A stretch of 64,000 nucleotides of DNA from Sphingosinicella sp. (GTDB lineage: Bacteria; Pseudomonadota; Alphaproteobacteria; Sphingomonadales; Sphingomonadaceae). The stretch covers positions 62,001-126,000 of the forward strand of contig NZ_JACESP010000004.1 in assembly GCF_013911755.1 (NCBI RefSeq), in the 5' to 3' direction. The translations under genes and the position numbers were made by a program. The number at the start of each line of letters is the position of its first letter. The stretch's first letter is position 1. Below, in pieces: positions 8,977-18,476 of this stretch. The notes below the pieces were generated by a model. It saw nothing but the letters and a program-made list of their open reading frames with translations, had not been told where the DNA came from and did no database searches.

Positions 8977-9434
8977 GGCGCTTCCTTCTGGTCGCTGGGC
9001 AGGCGCGAGTCCGAAAGGAAGGCGACCTTCGGGAAGCCTGCGGCGCCAACCTCGGCGACGATCTGCATGACCGTTCCATAGGCAAGGGTGCGATCGGCGC
9101 GAACGAAGACCCTCAGGCTGGCGGGATCGCCGGAAGCCTGCGCCAGTTGGCGCAAGGTGTCGCCGAACGCCTCACGGGCAACCACGGCATCTCCGATGAA
9201 AATGTCGCCGGTCGCATCGATCGTGATCATCAGCGGCTTGCTGTCGGAGGCGAGTTCGCGGGTTCGCGCTTCGGGTAGATCGACCTTCACGCCAGTCGCG
9301 ACGAGCGGCGCGGTGATCATGAAGATCACCAGAAGTACGAGCATCACGTCCACCAGCGGAGTTATGTTGATCTCGCTCAGCAGCGGCCCATGGGGCGGAC
9401 GGCCCCGGGCTATCGGGCCTGACGCGAGGGTCAT
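8973..9434 (-). CDS. tolR: TolR/ExbD-like motor subunit
   Basis: The 153-residue protein has a single N-terminal transmembrane helix with the ExbD/TolR signature NITPLVDVMLVLLVIFMIT, in which Asp29 is the proton-path aspartate, and a periplasmic domain ending with VGAAGFPKVAFLSD. It forms the proton-driven motor with TolQ. Unusually, its partner tolQ is not adjacent: two giant repeat-protein genes (9475-17680) lie between them. The start is 40 bases downstream of the giant 1 stop. Confidence 0.9.
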   Translation of the reverse strand: MTLASGPIARGRPPHGPLLSEINITPLVDVMLVLLVIFMITAPLVATGVKVDLPEARTRELASDSKPLMITIDATGDIFIGDAVVAREAFGDTLRQLAQASGDPASLRVFVRADRTLAYGTVMQIVAEVGAAGFPKVAFLSDSRLPSDQKEAP

Positions 9435-9474
9435 ATGAAACGGTCCTGTACAGGAGGAAGTGGACGCATGGTCA

Positions 9475-12400
9475 TCAATGCACTACCGCGACATTTATTG
9501 TGTTGGCGCTGAGGCTGAGCGAACTGGTTGCGCTGTTGCCATAGGCAGCCGACGCTAGGGCATTGCCATTGATCGACAAGCTGGCATTGGTCACGCCGCC
9601 AGTGTTGTTAGCGCCGGTCGCCACCGCATTGATCGCGAGCGCCCCAGTGGTGACGCCGGTGCTGGCATTGATCGCTCCGGTATTGCTCTGGTTGCCGGCA
9701 ATGGCAGAGGTGGTTGGGACCGCGCCGGTCGCCGGGCTGTTCAGAGCCGTCAGGGTCAGCGAGTTGGTCGCGGCGTTGCCATAGGCCACCGAGACCGCGC
9801 TGTTGCCATTCAGCGTCACCGCCGAATTGGTGACCGAAGGCGCCGTTCCGAGGGTGTTGAACGCGGCTCCGTAAGTGACGTTCGCCGCCGCCGCGATGGC
9901 GCCGGTGCTGGTCTGCTCGTTCATCACGGCAAAGCTTGCCGAGACGGTGTCCGCACGGGACGATTGCAGCGTTGCGGAGCCGCCAGAACTCGTGTTGGCG
10001 AAGCTGGTCGCCGAGGCCGAGAGCGCGTTGGTGGCGTTGTTGCCGCCGGCGCGCGCCGTGGTGCTGTTGCTGTTGAGCGCCACCGAGCTGCTGTCCAGCG
10101 GGCTCGGATCGACGGCCGGCGAAGTGGCGTTATATCCTGCGAGAGCGACATCCGCCGTGGTCGTGGCATTCGCCGTGACCACGGCGGCGCTGGACTGCTG
10201 GTTGAGAACACCGGCCGAAGCGTTGTCCGAATTGGCCGACAGGGTCAGCGAATTCGTCACGCGGTTAGCAAGCGCGGTCGCAGATGTGGCATTGCCACTG
10301 AGATCGACCGTGCTCTGGTTAATACCATCGGTTGCGAATGGCGAACCTCGGTCGTTGTTGCCGATGGTGGTCGTCTCCGTGGCAGTGGTCGGCTTGTCGG
10401 CCACGGACTGGACATTATTCACGACATAATCGGCACCTGCGACAAAGTCTCCAACGGTCGAACCAGCCAACGATGCGTTAGCGCCACCCGAGGTCGTCGA
10501 GGTCAGACTTGTGTCGGCAGCGATCGTCATGCTGTTGATTGCGGTGTTGACCATCGAAGACGCGCTGTTGGTGTTATTGTCCAGCGCCAGTGTCGACGTG
10601 CTGCTCGCCGCCGGCGCGGCCACAGCCATCGTCGAAGTCGCCGAGAAAGCGTATGTTCCCGCAGCGTTCTGATTCGACAGAAGCGCACCATTGGTGGAGA
10701 CGCTACCGCCGCTCAGCACCACGCTGTTGGTTGCCGTATTACCGTTGGTCGTTGCCGACTGCGCGTTGTCCGAAACGGACAGCGCACTGGCGGTCACGTC
10801 GCTGGCGGTCGGCCCCACCGGAGCACCAACACCGAGGGTTGCGATATTGAACGTCCCTGCCACGGTCGTCGTTTCACCGCCGTCCACCACCTGGATGCTG
10901 GCAAGGGCATGGTCTGCCTGTGCAGTGGCAGTGCTCGGGTTCGCGGTTGCACCACTGGTGGTGTCCGAAGCCAGAAGCGTGCCGCTGCCGGCTACGGCGA
11001 CATTGTTGGTCGCGGCGTTACCGGTGGTCACGCCGGAGAGGACGTTGCCATTCACCAGAACGCTGCTGCTGGCGATATCCCGACCAATGGTGACATTGGC
11101 GCCACTAAAATTGGAGATGGTCGCTGTGAGCGTACCCGAATTGGTCTGGTTATTGGCCAGAGCCGAGGTGGCCGCGACGTTAGTGGCATCGAGCGTTACG
11201 CTGTTGGTGCCGGCATTGCCGGAAACGCTCGTGCTTTGAGCGTTGTCTGACACCGACACCTTGCTGGCGCTGACATCGCTAAGGGTCGTGCCGGAGACAC
11301 CCGTCGCAGACACAGCGAACAGCGCGCCGACTGTGCTGGTAAGCGCTCCCGTGTTGGTCTGTGTGCTGGAAACAGCCATGTCCGCCATCGCGCTTCCTGC
11401 GCCTGTGGCCGAAGCAGCCACCAGACCTCCGCTTTTACCTGCGGTCAGATTGGTCGCACTTGCGGCCAAGACATTCTTAGCGCCGTTTCCGCGGGCCAAT
11501 CCGGCGGTGCTGTTGCCATCGACGGTCACGATGCTGCCGGTGATATCGTTACCGACCGTGACAATCGCGCCACCTGTCGCGAGCTTTCCCGCAGAGCCTC
11601 CACTCGTGTAGGAAGCCAGGAACGAAGTAGTTCCGGCGCTTTGTCCAGTAGCGACAAGGTAGATGGTACCGGTCAAAGCGTCGCGGCTGAAAGTAAAGCC
11701 CGCGCCATATTGAGCGTTGAGGAAATTCACCTCAGACTGGGTATAGCCATCATCCACTGTCTGGCCGGAAAAAGTGCCTGACGTGGTGGTTCCGGTGAAT
11801 GGGAAGACGTATGTTCTCGGCGCCGTTGCGGCTGTCCCCGCCTTACCGATCAACGCCGTGGCAGTGCCGTTCATCGTCTGATCGCTGGCAATGGCGGCAG
11901 TGGTCGCGAGGTTGGTGCCCGACAGCGTAATTGCATTGCCAGTGCCGAGCGTTTCATTGCCCGCCGCATTGGCTGCGAGGCTGTTGCCGTTCGAAGCGAT
12001 GCTAGAGCTGATCAGGCTGCCGCTGATCGCGGTGCTGACATCGGTGCTCCTCGTCTGGCTGGAGAAGCTGTTGGTCAAGCCTGCCTGCACGCTGGTGCCA
12101 GACGCGACCGATTGTGCATTTGCCACGGCAAAGGCCGAGTTAGCGGTCGACACTTCGTCGCCAGCAACGCTTGCCGAGGGGACTTCGGTCCCCAGCGTGT
12201 TGATAGTGGTGGCCGATGCGGTGATGGCGTTGCCACCCCGGTTGGCCGCCGCATCGGCAAGCACGCTGTTGTTCGAGGCGGTGATCGCCGAGCTGCCGGT
12301 CACATCGCCGGTGATCGCGTTCGACACGATCGGGCCGTCCGAGCCTGCGCCGCCGACCTGCGCCACGATCGTCTGCATACCGGTGGCGACGGTCACATCC

Positions 12401-13614
12401 TGCTGCGAGGCGATCGCGGCAACCGTGCCAGAGGACGGCGTCGCCAGGCTGCCCGTCGCAATGCTGTTGGCGTCGATCGTGGTGGCGTTCGAAACCTCGT
12501 TGCCCCGCGCCAGCGCCTTGGCCGAGTTGCTGTCATTGGCCAGCGTCGAGCCGGTCACATTGCCGGTGACCGAAGCGAGATAGCCTGCGGTGCCTGCTGC
12601 ATCATCGACCGAAGCGGTAACGGTCTTGGCGCCGGCGGTTGTCACCGCCAGTTCCTGCCTCGAGGCGATGGCATAGCCGGCAACGGCGGAAGTGTTGGGC
12701 ACTTCCGGATCCGGACCGGCAGCTGCCACATAGGTCTGCCCCGCTTTGGCCTGACCATCAGACTGACCTGCGAGGGTAACATCATTGCCAGAGATCGCCT
12801 GGCTGTTGGAGCCGGAGTTGGCGACCGCAGTGGCAGCCTGGCTGTTGTTCGACAAAGCGACCGTGCTGCCGGTGAGCGCCGTGGTGGACGGCCCCGAACC
12901 GGTCGAGAACTTGTCAAGCGAGGACACCGAGGCGGTCAGCGAACCGTCGAGGCTCGACTGGGCCACGCCGATGGCGGACGAACCACTCGTGCTGTTGACG
13001 CTGGTGTCGAGCGCGGTCACGCCCGAGTTCAGCACACCGGTAGCGCTCTGGCTGTTGCCGGCGATCTTGGCAGTGCTGCCCGACATGCCGTGATCGATGG
13101 TGATGCCCATGTCGGTGCCATCGGTCACCGTCGCGGCCGTGCTGGCGTTCTGCTGTGTCAGGGCGATGCCGATGTCGGTCGTGCCGTCGACCTTGGCGCC
13201 GGTCGTTGCACCAGCTGATGAGGCCGTTTGGGTGGCATAGCCCGAGCCGGTGACGTTGTTGAGGTCACCATTGACTGTCAGGGTGGCGGTGTTGGCATAG
13301 CCGGTCGCCGTCGAGGCATTGCCGGTCGTCGCCGACGAGCCCACCGTCACCGTGCTGTTGGTCAGCGCGTAGGCAGTCGCGTCGTTGTTGTTGACGGTGG
13401 CGTTGACCGACCCTTCGGTATTGCCGTTCAACGCCAGCCCTGCAGTCGGCGTGGAATAGTCGTTGAACTCCTGCTGGACGCTCACCGAATTGGTCGAGGA
13501 AGTCGTTTCCGACGGTCCTGCGGCCAGCGCCTGTGTTGCGCCCAACGTGGCGAGCAGCGCCGTACTTGCGCCGGTCATCAATACCGAGCGCATTCTCCTG
13601 GAACGTGTGGACAT
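9475..13614 (-). CDS. Giant Asn/Gln-ladder repeat protein 1 (HfaD-like, amyloid-like surface protein)
   Basis: The 1379-residue protein starts with a Sec signal peptide (RRMRSVLMTGASTALLAT, cleavage near ALA-AGPS). The rest is built only of small polar residues. I count about 16 imperfect units of some 80-90 residues. Each has an Asn motif of the form N-G-N-S...G-N-x-A-T-N-S-L-x-L followed by a Gln motif of the form A-x-x-N-Q-x-N-x-G-x-x-x-A. Regular Asn and Gln ladders are typical of beta-solenoids and of curli-type amyloids. There is no C-terminal barrel, transmembrane segment or LPxTG-like anchor. A region at DNA about 11590-11850 encodes a compact aromatic-containing module not made of the repeat (see giant 2). 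Function as a surface fibre or adhesin is inferred from the HfaA/HfaB-like genes upstream. Confidence 0.8.
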   Translation of the reverse strand: MSTRSRRMRSVLMTGASTALLATLGATQALAAGPSETTSSTNSVSVQQEFNDYSTPTAGLALNGNTEGSVNATVNNNDATAYALTNSTVTVGSSATTGNASTATGYANTATLTVNGDLNNVTGSGYATQTASSAGATTGAKVDGTTDIGIALTQQNASTAATVTDGTDMGITIDHGMSGSTAKIAGNSQSATGVLNSGVTALDTSVNSTSGSSAIGVAQSSLDGSLTASVSSLDKFSTGSGPSTTALTGSTVALSNNSQAATAVANSGSNSQAISGNDVTLAGQSDGQAKAGQTYVAAAGPDPEVPNTSAVAGYAIASRQELAVTTAGAKTVTASVDDAAGTAGYLASVTGNVTGSTLANDSNSAKALARGNEVSNATTIDANSIATGSLATPSSGTVAAIASQQDVTVATGMQTIVAQVGGAGSDGPIVSNAITGDVTGSSAITASNNSVLADAAANRGGNAITASATTINTLGTEVPSASVAGDEVSTANSAFAVANAQSVASGTSVQAGLTNSFSSQTRSTDVSTAISGSLISSSIASNGNSLAANAAGNETLGTGNAITLSGTNLATTAAIASDQTMNGTATALIGKAGTAATAPRTYVFPFTGTTTSGTFSGQTVDDGYTQSEVNFLNAQYGAGFTFSRDALTGTIYLVATGQSAGTTSFLASYTSGGSAGKLATGGAIVTVGNDITGSIVTVDGNSTAGLARGNGAKNVLAASATNLTAGKSGGLVAASATGAGSAMADMAVSSTQTNTGALTSTVGALFAVSATGVSGTTLSDVSASKVSVSDNAQSTSVSGNAGTNSVTLDATNVAATSALANNQTNSGTLTATISNFSGANVTIGRDIASSSVLVNGNVLSGVTTGNAATNNVAVAGSGTLLASDTTSGATANPSTATAQADHALASIQVVDGGETTTVAGTFNIATLGVGAPVGPTASDVTASALSVSDNAQSATTNGNTATNSVVLSGGSVSTNGALLSNQNAAGTYAFSATSTMAVAAPAASSTSTLALDNNTNSASSMVNTAINSMTIAADTSLTSTTSGGANASLAGSTVGDFVAGADYVVNNVQSVADKPTTATETTTIGNNDRGSPFATDGINQSTVDLSGNATSATALANRVTNSLTLSANSDNASAGVLNQQSSAAVVTANATTTADVALAGYNATSPAVDPSPLDSSSVALNSNSTTARAGGNNATNALSASATSFANTSSGGSATLQSSRADTVSASFAVMNEQTSTGAIAAAANVTYGAAFNTLGTAPSVTNSAVTLNGNSAVSVAYGNAATNSLTLTALNSPATGAVPTTSAIAGNQSNTGAINASTGVTTGALAINAVATGANNTGGVTNASLSINGNALASAAYGNSATSSLSLSANTINVAVVH

Positions 13615-13691
13615 GGCAATTCTCGATTAAAAAATGAAGGCGCCAGCGTTTCTGAATCGCGGAGCATGTGCTGGAAAAGGGCCGGGGAAAT

Positions 13692-13761
13692 CCCCGCGCC
13701 GGATCGGGCGCGGGGTTCCCGCAAGAAGTCCGGCGCGCGCCCGAAGACACGCGCCGGACTT
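13692..13761 (-). terminator. Tandem GC hairpins after giant gene 2
   Basis: Two strong inverted repeats lie directly after the giant 2 stop in the transcript. The first has perfect 12-base arms (AAGTCCGGCGCG at 13726-13737 and its complement at 13750-13761). The second has 9-base arms CCCCGCGCC (13692-13700) and GGCGCGGGG (13707-13715). No T-run follows, so a processing or attenuation role that lowers expression of downstream genes, or mRNA end protection, fits as well as termination. Confidence 0.5.
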
Positions 13762-13765
13762 CCTT

Positions 13766-16700
13766 TTACGGACGCGCCACTGTGACGTTCACGTTGGTCC
13801 CACTGATAGTGAGCGTGTTGGTCGCGCTGTTGCCATAGGCCGCCGATGCCAGGCTGTTGCCGTTGATCGACAGGCTGGCATTGGTCACGCCGCCGGTGTT
13901 GCCGGCACCGGTCGCCACCGCATTGATCGCGAGAGCGCCGGTCGTGATACCGGTGGTCGCATTGATCGCGCCGGTGTTGCTCTGGTTGCTGGCGATCGCC
14001 GTCGTGGTCGGCACTGCGCCCGTAGCCGGGCTGTTGAGCGCCATCAGGGTCAGCGAGTTGGTCGCGGCGTTGCCATAGGCCACCGAGACCGCGCTGTTGC
14101 CGTTAACAGTCACCGCCGAATTGGTGACCGAAGCCGCCGTTCCGAGGTTGTTGAACGAGGCTCCATAAGTGACGTTCGCCGCCGCCGTGATGGCGCCGGC
14201 ATTGCTCTGCTCGTTCATCACGGCGAAGCTCGCCGAGACATTATCATCCCGCGTTGCGGTCAGCGAAGCGGAGCCACCAGCACTCGTATTGGCGAAGCTG
14301 GTCGCCGATGCCGAGAGCGCGTTGGTGGCGTTGTTGCCGCCGGCGCGCGCCGAGGTGCTGTTGCTGTTGAGCGCCACCGAGCTGCTGTCCAGCGGGCTCG
14401 GATCCGTTCCGGTGGCCGCATCATAGCCAGCCAGAACGACATCCGCCTTGGTCGTGGCATTCGCCGTGACCGCACCGCCGCTGCTCTGCAGGTTCATGAC
14501 GCCCGCTGACGCCGTGTCGGAATTGCCCGACAGGGTCAGCGAATTCGTCGCCCGGTTGGCAAGGGCCGTCGCAGAGGTGGCGTTACCGCTGAGATCGACC
14601 GTGCTCTGGTTGATGCCGTTGGTTGCGAACTGGGGTTGTGCCGTCGCGCCGCCGTCATTGTTCCAGATATTGGTAGTCGCCGTCGCGGTGACCGGGTTGG
14701 TGGTCACCAACTGCGAGTTGCCGACGACATAGTCAGCAGCTGCACTGTAGGTGGTGATGGTCCCCCCGAGCGAGGCGTTGGCACCGCCAGCCGTTGTCGA
14801 GGACAGGCTGGTATCGGCCGCAACAATCATGCTGTTGGTCGCCGCGTTGACCGTCGTCGACGCCGTATTGCTGTTGTTGTCCAGCGCCAGCGTCGATGTG
14901 CTGTTTCCGGCAGGCGCCGCAGCGGTCATCGTAGAGGTCGCGGAGAATGCAGCACTGCCCGTTGCCCGCTGAACCGACTGCAAGGCACCATTGGTGGAGA
15001 CGCTTCCGCCTTCTAGCGCCATGCTGTTGGCGGCGGTGTTGCCCATGGTCGTTGCCGACTGCGTGTTGCCAGAGACGGACAAGGTGCTGCCGGTGATGTC
15101 GCTGGTGGCGTCCACTGCCGCAGGAGCGCCGGCGCCCAGCGTCACGATATCGTAGGTGCCGGTAACCGCTGTCGTTTCAGCGCCGCTCACAGTCTGGATG
15201 CTGGCGAGCGCGTGATCCGCAACTGCGGTGACCTCGGCCCCCGCAATGTGGTACGGCGTTGCGGTCGCACCACTGGTGGTGTCCGAAGCCAGCAACGTGC
15301 TGCTCCCGGTCACGTTGACGCTGTTGGTCGCGGCGTTGCCGGTGGTCGCGCCGGAGATGGCATTGCCGTCCACCAGAACGCTGCTGTTGGCGATATCCCG
15401 ACCGACGGTGGCGTTTGCGCCACTGAAGCTGGAGATGGTCGCGCCGAGGGCACCCGAGTTGGTCTGGTTGTTGGCCAGGGCCGAGGTGGTGGTGACGTTG
15501 GTTGCATCGAGCGCAATGCTGTTGGTGCCGCTATTGCCGGTGACCGTCGAGCTTTCTTTGTTATCGGACACCGAGACCGTGCTGGCGCTGACATCACTCA
15601 GTGTCGGGCTGGTGACGCCTGTCGCCGACACGCCGAACAGAGCGCCGACCGTGCTCGAAAGCGCACCGGTATTGGTCTGCTTGCTCGATACGGCCATGTC
15701 CGCCGCTGCAACGCCATCGCTGTTGGCCGAAGCCTGAGACGAATTGCTGGTGCCATTGCCACGGGTCAGGTTGGTCGCGCTTGCCGCCAGAGCATTGGTG
15801 GCGCTGTTGCCCCTGGCCGAGCCGCTCGTGCTGTTGCCGTCCACGGTCACACTGCTGTTGGCAATGTCGTTGCCAACGGTGACCAGCACACCGCCCGATT
15901 TCGCGGTGGCGTTGCCGATCAATGCCGTAGCAGTACCGTTCATGGTCTGGTCACTGGCAATAGCAGCGCTGGTGCCCAGGTTCGTCCCCGACAGCGTGAT
16001 CGCATTGCCGGTGCCGAGCGTCGCATTGCCTGCCGCATTGGCCGCGAGGCTGTTGCCGTCCGACGTCACGCTCGAGCTGGTCAGGCTGCCGCTGATCGCC
16101 GTGCTGACCGAGGTGCTCTTGGTGGGTGTGCCGAAGCTGTCGACGAGGCCCGCCTGCACGCTGGTGCCGGAAGCCACCGACTGCTCGTTTGCCACCGCGA
16201 AGGCAGCATTGGCGGTCGACACAACGCCGTTAACGCCAGCAGAGGGCACTTCCGTGCCCAGCGTGTTGATGGTGGTGGCCGACGCGGTGATGGCGTTGCC
16301 ACCCCGGTTGGCCGCCGCATCGGCAAGCACGCTGTTGTTCGATGCCGTGATGGCGGAGCTGCCGATCACATCGCCGTCGATCGCGTTGGAAACGATCGGG
16401 CCATCCGAACCTGCGCCGCCGACCTGCGCCACGATCGTCTGCGTGCCGGTGGCGACAGTCACATCCTGCTGCGAGGCGATCGCGGCAACCGTGCCGGAGG
16501 ACGGCGTCGCCAGACTGCCCGTCGCGATGCTGTTGGCGTCGATCGTGGTCGCGTTCGAAACCTCGTTGCCGCGTGCAAGAGCGCGAGCCGAGTTGCTGTC
16601 ATTGGCCAGCGTCGAGCCGGTCACATTGCCGGTGACCGTGGTCAAATAGCCTGCGGTGCCTGCTGCATCATCGACCGAAGCGGTAACGGTCTTGGCGCCA

Positions 16701-17680
16701 GTGGTTGTGACAGCCAGTTCCTGCTTCGAGGCGATGGCATAGCCAGCCACGGCGGAAGTATTGGGCACTTCCGGATCTGAACCGGCAGCAGCCACATAGG
16801 TCTGCCCCGCTTTGGCCTGACCATCGGACTGACCTGCGAGGGTAACATCATTGCCAGAGATCGCCTGGCTGTTGGAGCCGGAGTTGGCGACCGCAGTGGC
16901 AGCCTGGCTGTTGTTCGACAGTTCGACCGTGCTGCCGGTCAGCGCCGTGGTGGACGGCCCCGAACCGGTCGAGAACGTATCGAGCGAAGAGATCGAGGCG
17001 GTCAGCGAACCGTTGAGGCTTGACTGGGCCACGCCGATGGCGGACGAACCACTTGTGCTGTTGACGCTGGTGTCGAGCGCGGTCACGCCCGAGTTCAGCA
17101 CACCCGTCGCGCTCTGGCTGTTCCCGGCAATCTTCGCGGTGCTGCCCGACATGCCGTGATCGATGGTGATGCCCATGTCGGTGCCATCGGTCACCGTCGC
17201 GGCCGTGCTCGTGTTCTGCTGTGTGAGGGCGATGCCAATGTCGGTGGTGCCGTCAACCTTGGCGCCGGTCGTTTCACCGGCCGACGAGGCCGTTTGGGTC
17301 GCATAACCCGAGCCGGTGACATTGTTGAGGTCACCATTGACCGTCAGAGTGGCGGTGTTGGCATAGCCGGTAGCCGTCGAGGCATTGCCGGTCGTCGCCG
17401 ACGATCCCACGGTCACCGTGCTGTTGGTCAGCGCATAGGCGGTAGCGTCATTGTTGCTGACCGTCGTGTTGACCGACCCCTGCGTATTGCCGTTGAGGGC
17501 CAGCCCCGCCGTCGGCGTGGTATAATCGTTGAACTCCTGCTGGACGGTGACCGAATTGGTCGAGGACGTCGTTTCCGACGGTCCTGCCGCCAATGCCTGC
17601 GTCGCGCCCAATGTGGCGAGAAGCGCCGTACTTGCGCCGGTCATCAATACCGAGCGCATTCTCCTGGAACCAGTAGACAT
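13766..17680 (-). CDS. Giant Asn/Gln-ladder repeat protein 2
   Basis: The open frame extends to 18175, but the leader is shared with its paralogues only from the ATG at 17680, which follows a good ribosome site (GAAGGGAG); that gives 1304 residues. Signal peptide, N-terminal third and repeat units are nearly identical to giants 1 and 3, often at DNA level. It lacks the compact module of about 80 residues present in both others: where they continue into a Phe/Tyr-containing stretch, giant 2 passes straight from ALIGNATAKSGG to the next repeat. tolQ lies 76 bases upstream and giant 1 lies 151 bases downstream. A fibre subunit is inferred. Confidence 0.8.
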   Translation of the reverse strand: MSTGSRRMRSVLMTGASTALLATLGATQALAAGPSETTSSTNSVTVQQEFNDYTTPTAGLALNGNTQGSVNTTVSNNDATAYALTNSTVTVGSSATTGNASTATGYANTATLTVNGDLNNVTGSGYATQTASSAGETTGAKVDGTTDIGIALTQQNTSTAATVTDGTDMGITIDHGMSGSTAKIAGNSQSATGVLNSGVTALDTSVNSTSGSSAIGVAQSSLNGSLTASISSLDTFSTGSGPSTTALTGSTVELSNNSQAATAVANSGSNSQAISGNDVTLAGQSDGQAKAGQTYVAAAGSDPEVPNTSAVAGYAIASKQELAVTTTGAKTVTASVDDAAGTAGYLTTVTGNVTGSTLANDSNSARALARGNEVSNATTIDANSIATGSLATPSSGTVAAIASQQDVTVATGTQTIVAQVGGAGSDGPIVSNAIDGDVIGSSAITASNNSVLADAAANRGGNAITASATTINTLGTEVPSAGVNGVVSTANAAFAVANEQSVASGTSVQAGLVDSFGTPTKSTSVSTAISGSLTSSSVTSDGNSLAANAAGNATLGTGNAITLSGTNLGTSAAIASDQTMNGTATALIGNATAKSGGVLVTVGNDIANSSVTVDGNSTSGSARGNSATNALAASATNLTRGNGTSNSSQASANSDGVAAADMAVSSKQTNTGALSSTVGALFGVSATGVTSPTLSDVSASTVSVSDNKESSTVTGNSGTNSIALDATNVTTTSALANNQTNSGALGATISSFSGANATVGRDIANSSVLVDGNAISGATTGNAATNSVNVTGSSTLLASDTTSGATATPYHIAGAEVTAVADHALASIQTVSGAETTAVTGTYDIVTLGAGAPAAVDATSDITGSTLSVSGNTQSATTMGNTAANSMALEGGSVSTNGALQSVQRATGSAAFSATSTMTAAAPAGNSTSTLALDNNSNTASTTVNAATNSMIVAADTSLSSTTAGGANASLGGTITTYSAAADYVVGNSQLVTTNPVTATATTNIWNNDGGATAQPQFATNGINQSTVDLSGNATSATALANRATNSLTLSGNSDTASAGVMNLQSSGGAVTANATTKADVVLAGYDAATGTDPSPLDSSSVALNSNSTSARAGGNNATNALSASATSFANTSAGGSASLTATRDDNVSASFAVMNEQSNAGAITAAANVTYGASFNNLGTAASVTNSAVTVNGNSAVSVAYGNAATNSLTLMALNSPATGAVPTTTAIASNQSNTGAINATTGITTGALAINAVATGAGNTGGVTNASLSINGNSLASAAYGNSATNTLTISGTNVNVTVARP

Positions 17681-17756
17681 TAAATGTCTCCCTTCTGAAT
17701 GCATGGTGAAAAGAGGGAATTTCCGGCCGAATGGGGCCGGTCTCGGGAAGGCGCGT

Positions 17757-18446
17757 TCACCATGTCCGCGTCCCGAAATGTCGTGAGATTGCGACCTCGA
17801 GCAGGCCTGCGATCGAACGCCATTCGGCATCGACAGCGGCAAGCGCCTGGACGAGGCGGTTGTAACCAATGGAGGCAGGGATCGCGCAAAACAGCCCGAC
17901 GGCCGTTGCGAGCAGTGCTTCGGCGATCCCCGGCGCGACCACGGCCAGCGACGTGTCCTGGCGCTGGCCGATCGCGAGGAAACTGCCCATGATCCCCCAG
18001 ACCGTTCCGAAAAGTCCGATGAAAGGCGCCGACGTTCCAAGCGTCGCGAGCCAGCCGGTCCGGCCTGCGAGGCTGCGCCCCTCGCGCTGGATCGCCATTT
18101 CGGCGATCGAGACCACGCGCTCGCGAACCTGCTCATAGTCCCGGACGAGGTTTTCCGAGGACCAGCGCCACTCAACCTCGATCGCGCCTAGGATGCGCAT
18201 GATCCGGCCTTCGGCCCCGTCGCTGAGATTGCGCAGTTCGTCCTGTGTGCCGATACTGGTCAGCAAGCGCTTGACGCTGACCGCCCGGTGCCGCTCGAGA
18301 GAGAGCGCCCAGGCCCTGCCGATGATGATCGACCAGGACACGACCGACGCCAGCATCAGCATGACAATGATCGCCTGAACTAGCCGGTCCGCCTGAAGGA
18401 AGATGTGAAACGGCGAGGATGGCGATGCCAGCCAATTAAAGGTCAC
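17757..18446 (-). CDS. tolQ: TolQ/ExbB-like motor subunit
   Basis: The 229-residue protein has three transmembrane helices (about 20-45, 130-155, 165-190) and the MotA/TolQ/ExbB core motifs: LATLGTSAPFIGLFGTVWGI and APGIAEALLATAVGLFCAIPA. It should form the proton channel with TolR and drive TolA. Length is normal for TolQ. It opens the Tol-Pal gene order, but two giant genes separate it from tolR. The gene for a secreted 202-residue protein ends 30 bases upstream. Confidence 0.9.
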   Translation of the reverse strand: MTFNWLASPSSPFHIFLQADRLVQAIIVMLMLASVVSWSIIIGRAWALSLERHRAVSVKRLLTSIGTQDELRNLSDGAEGRIMRILGAIEVEWRWSSENLVRDYEQVRERVVSIAEMAIQREGRSLAGRTGWLATLGTSAPFIGLFGTVWGIMGSFLAIGQRQDTSLAVVAPGIAEALLATAVGLFCAIPASIGYNRLVQALAAVDAEWRSIAGLLEVAISRHFGTRTW

Positions 18447-18476
18447 GAGACTGTCCTCTGCTGCAGGATCATCGGC

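Noticed and set aside
17681-18175. Upstream extension of giant 2 to 18175
   Set aside because: The extra residues overlap tolQ in another frame, and the conserved signal peptide with its ribosome site starts at 17680.
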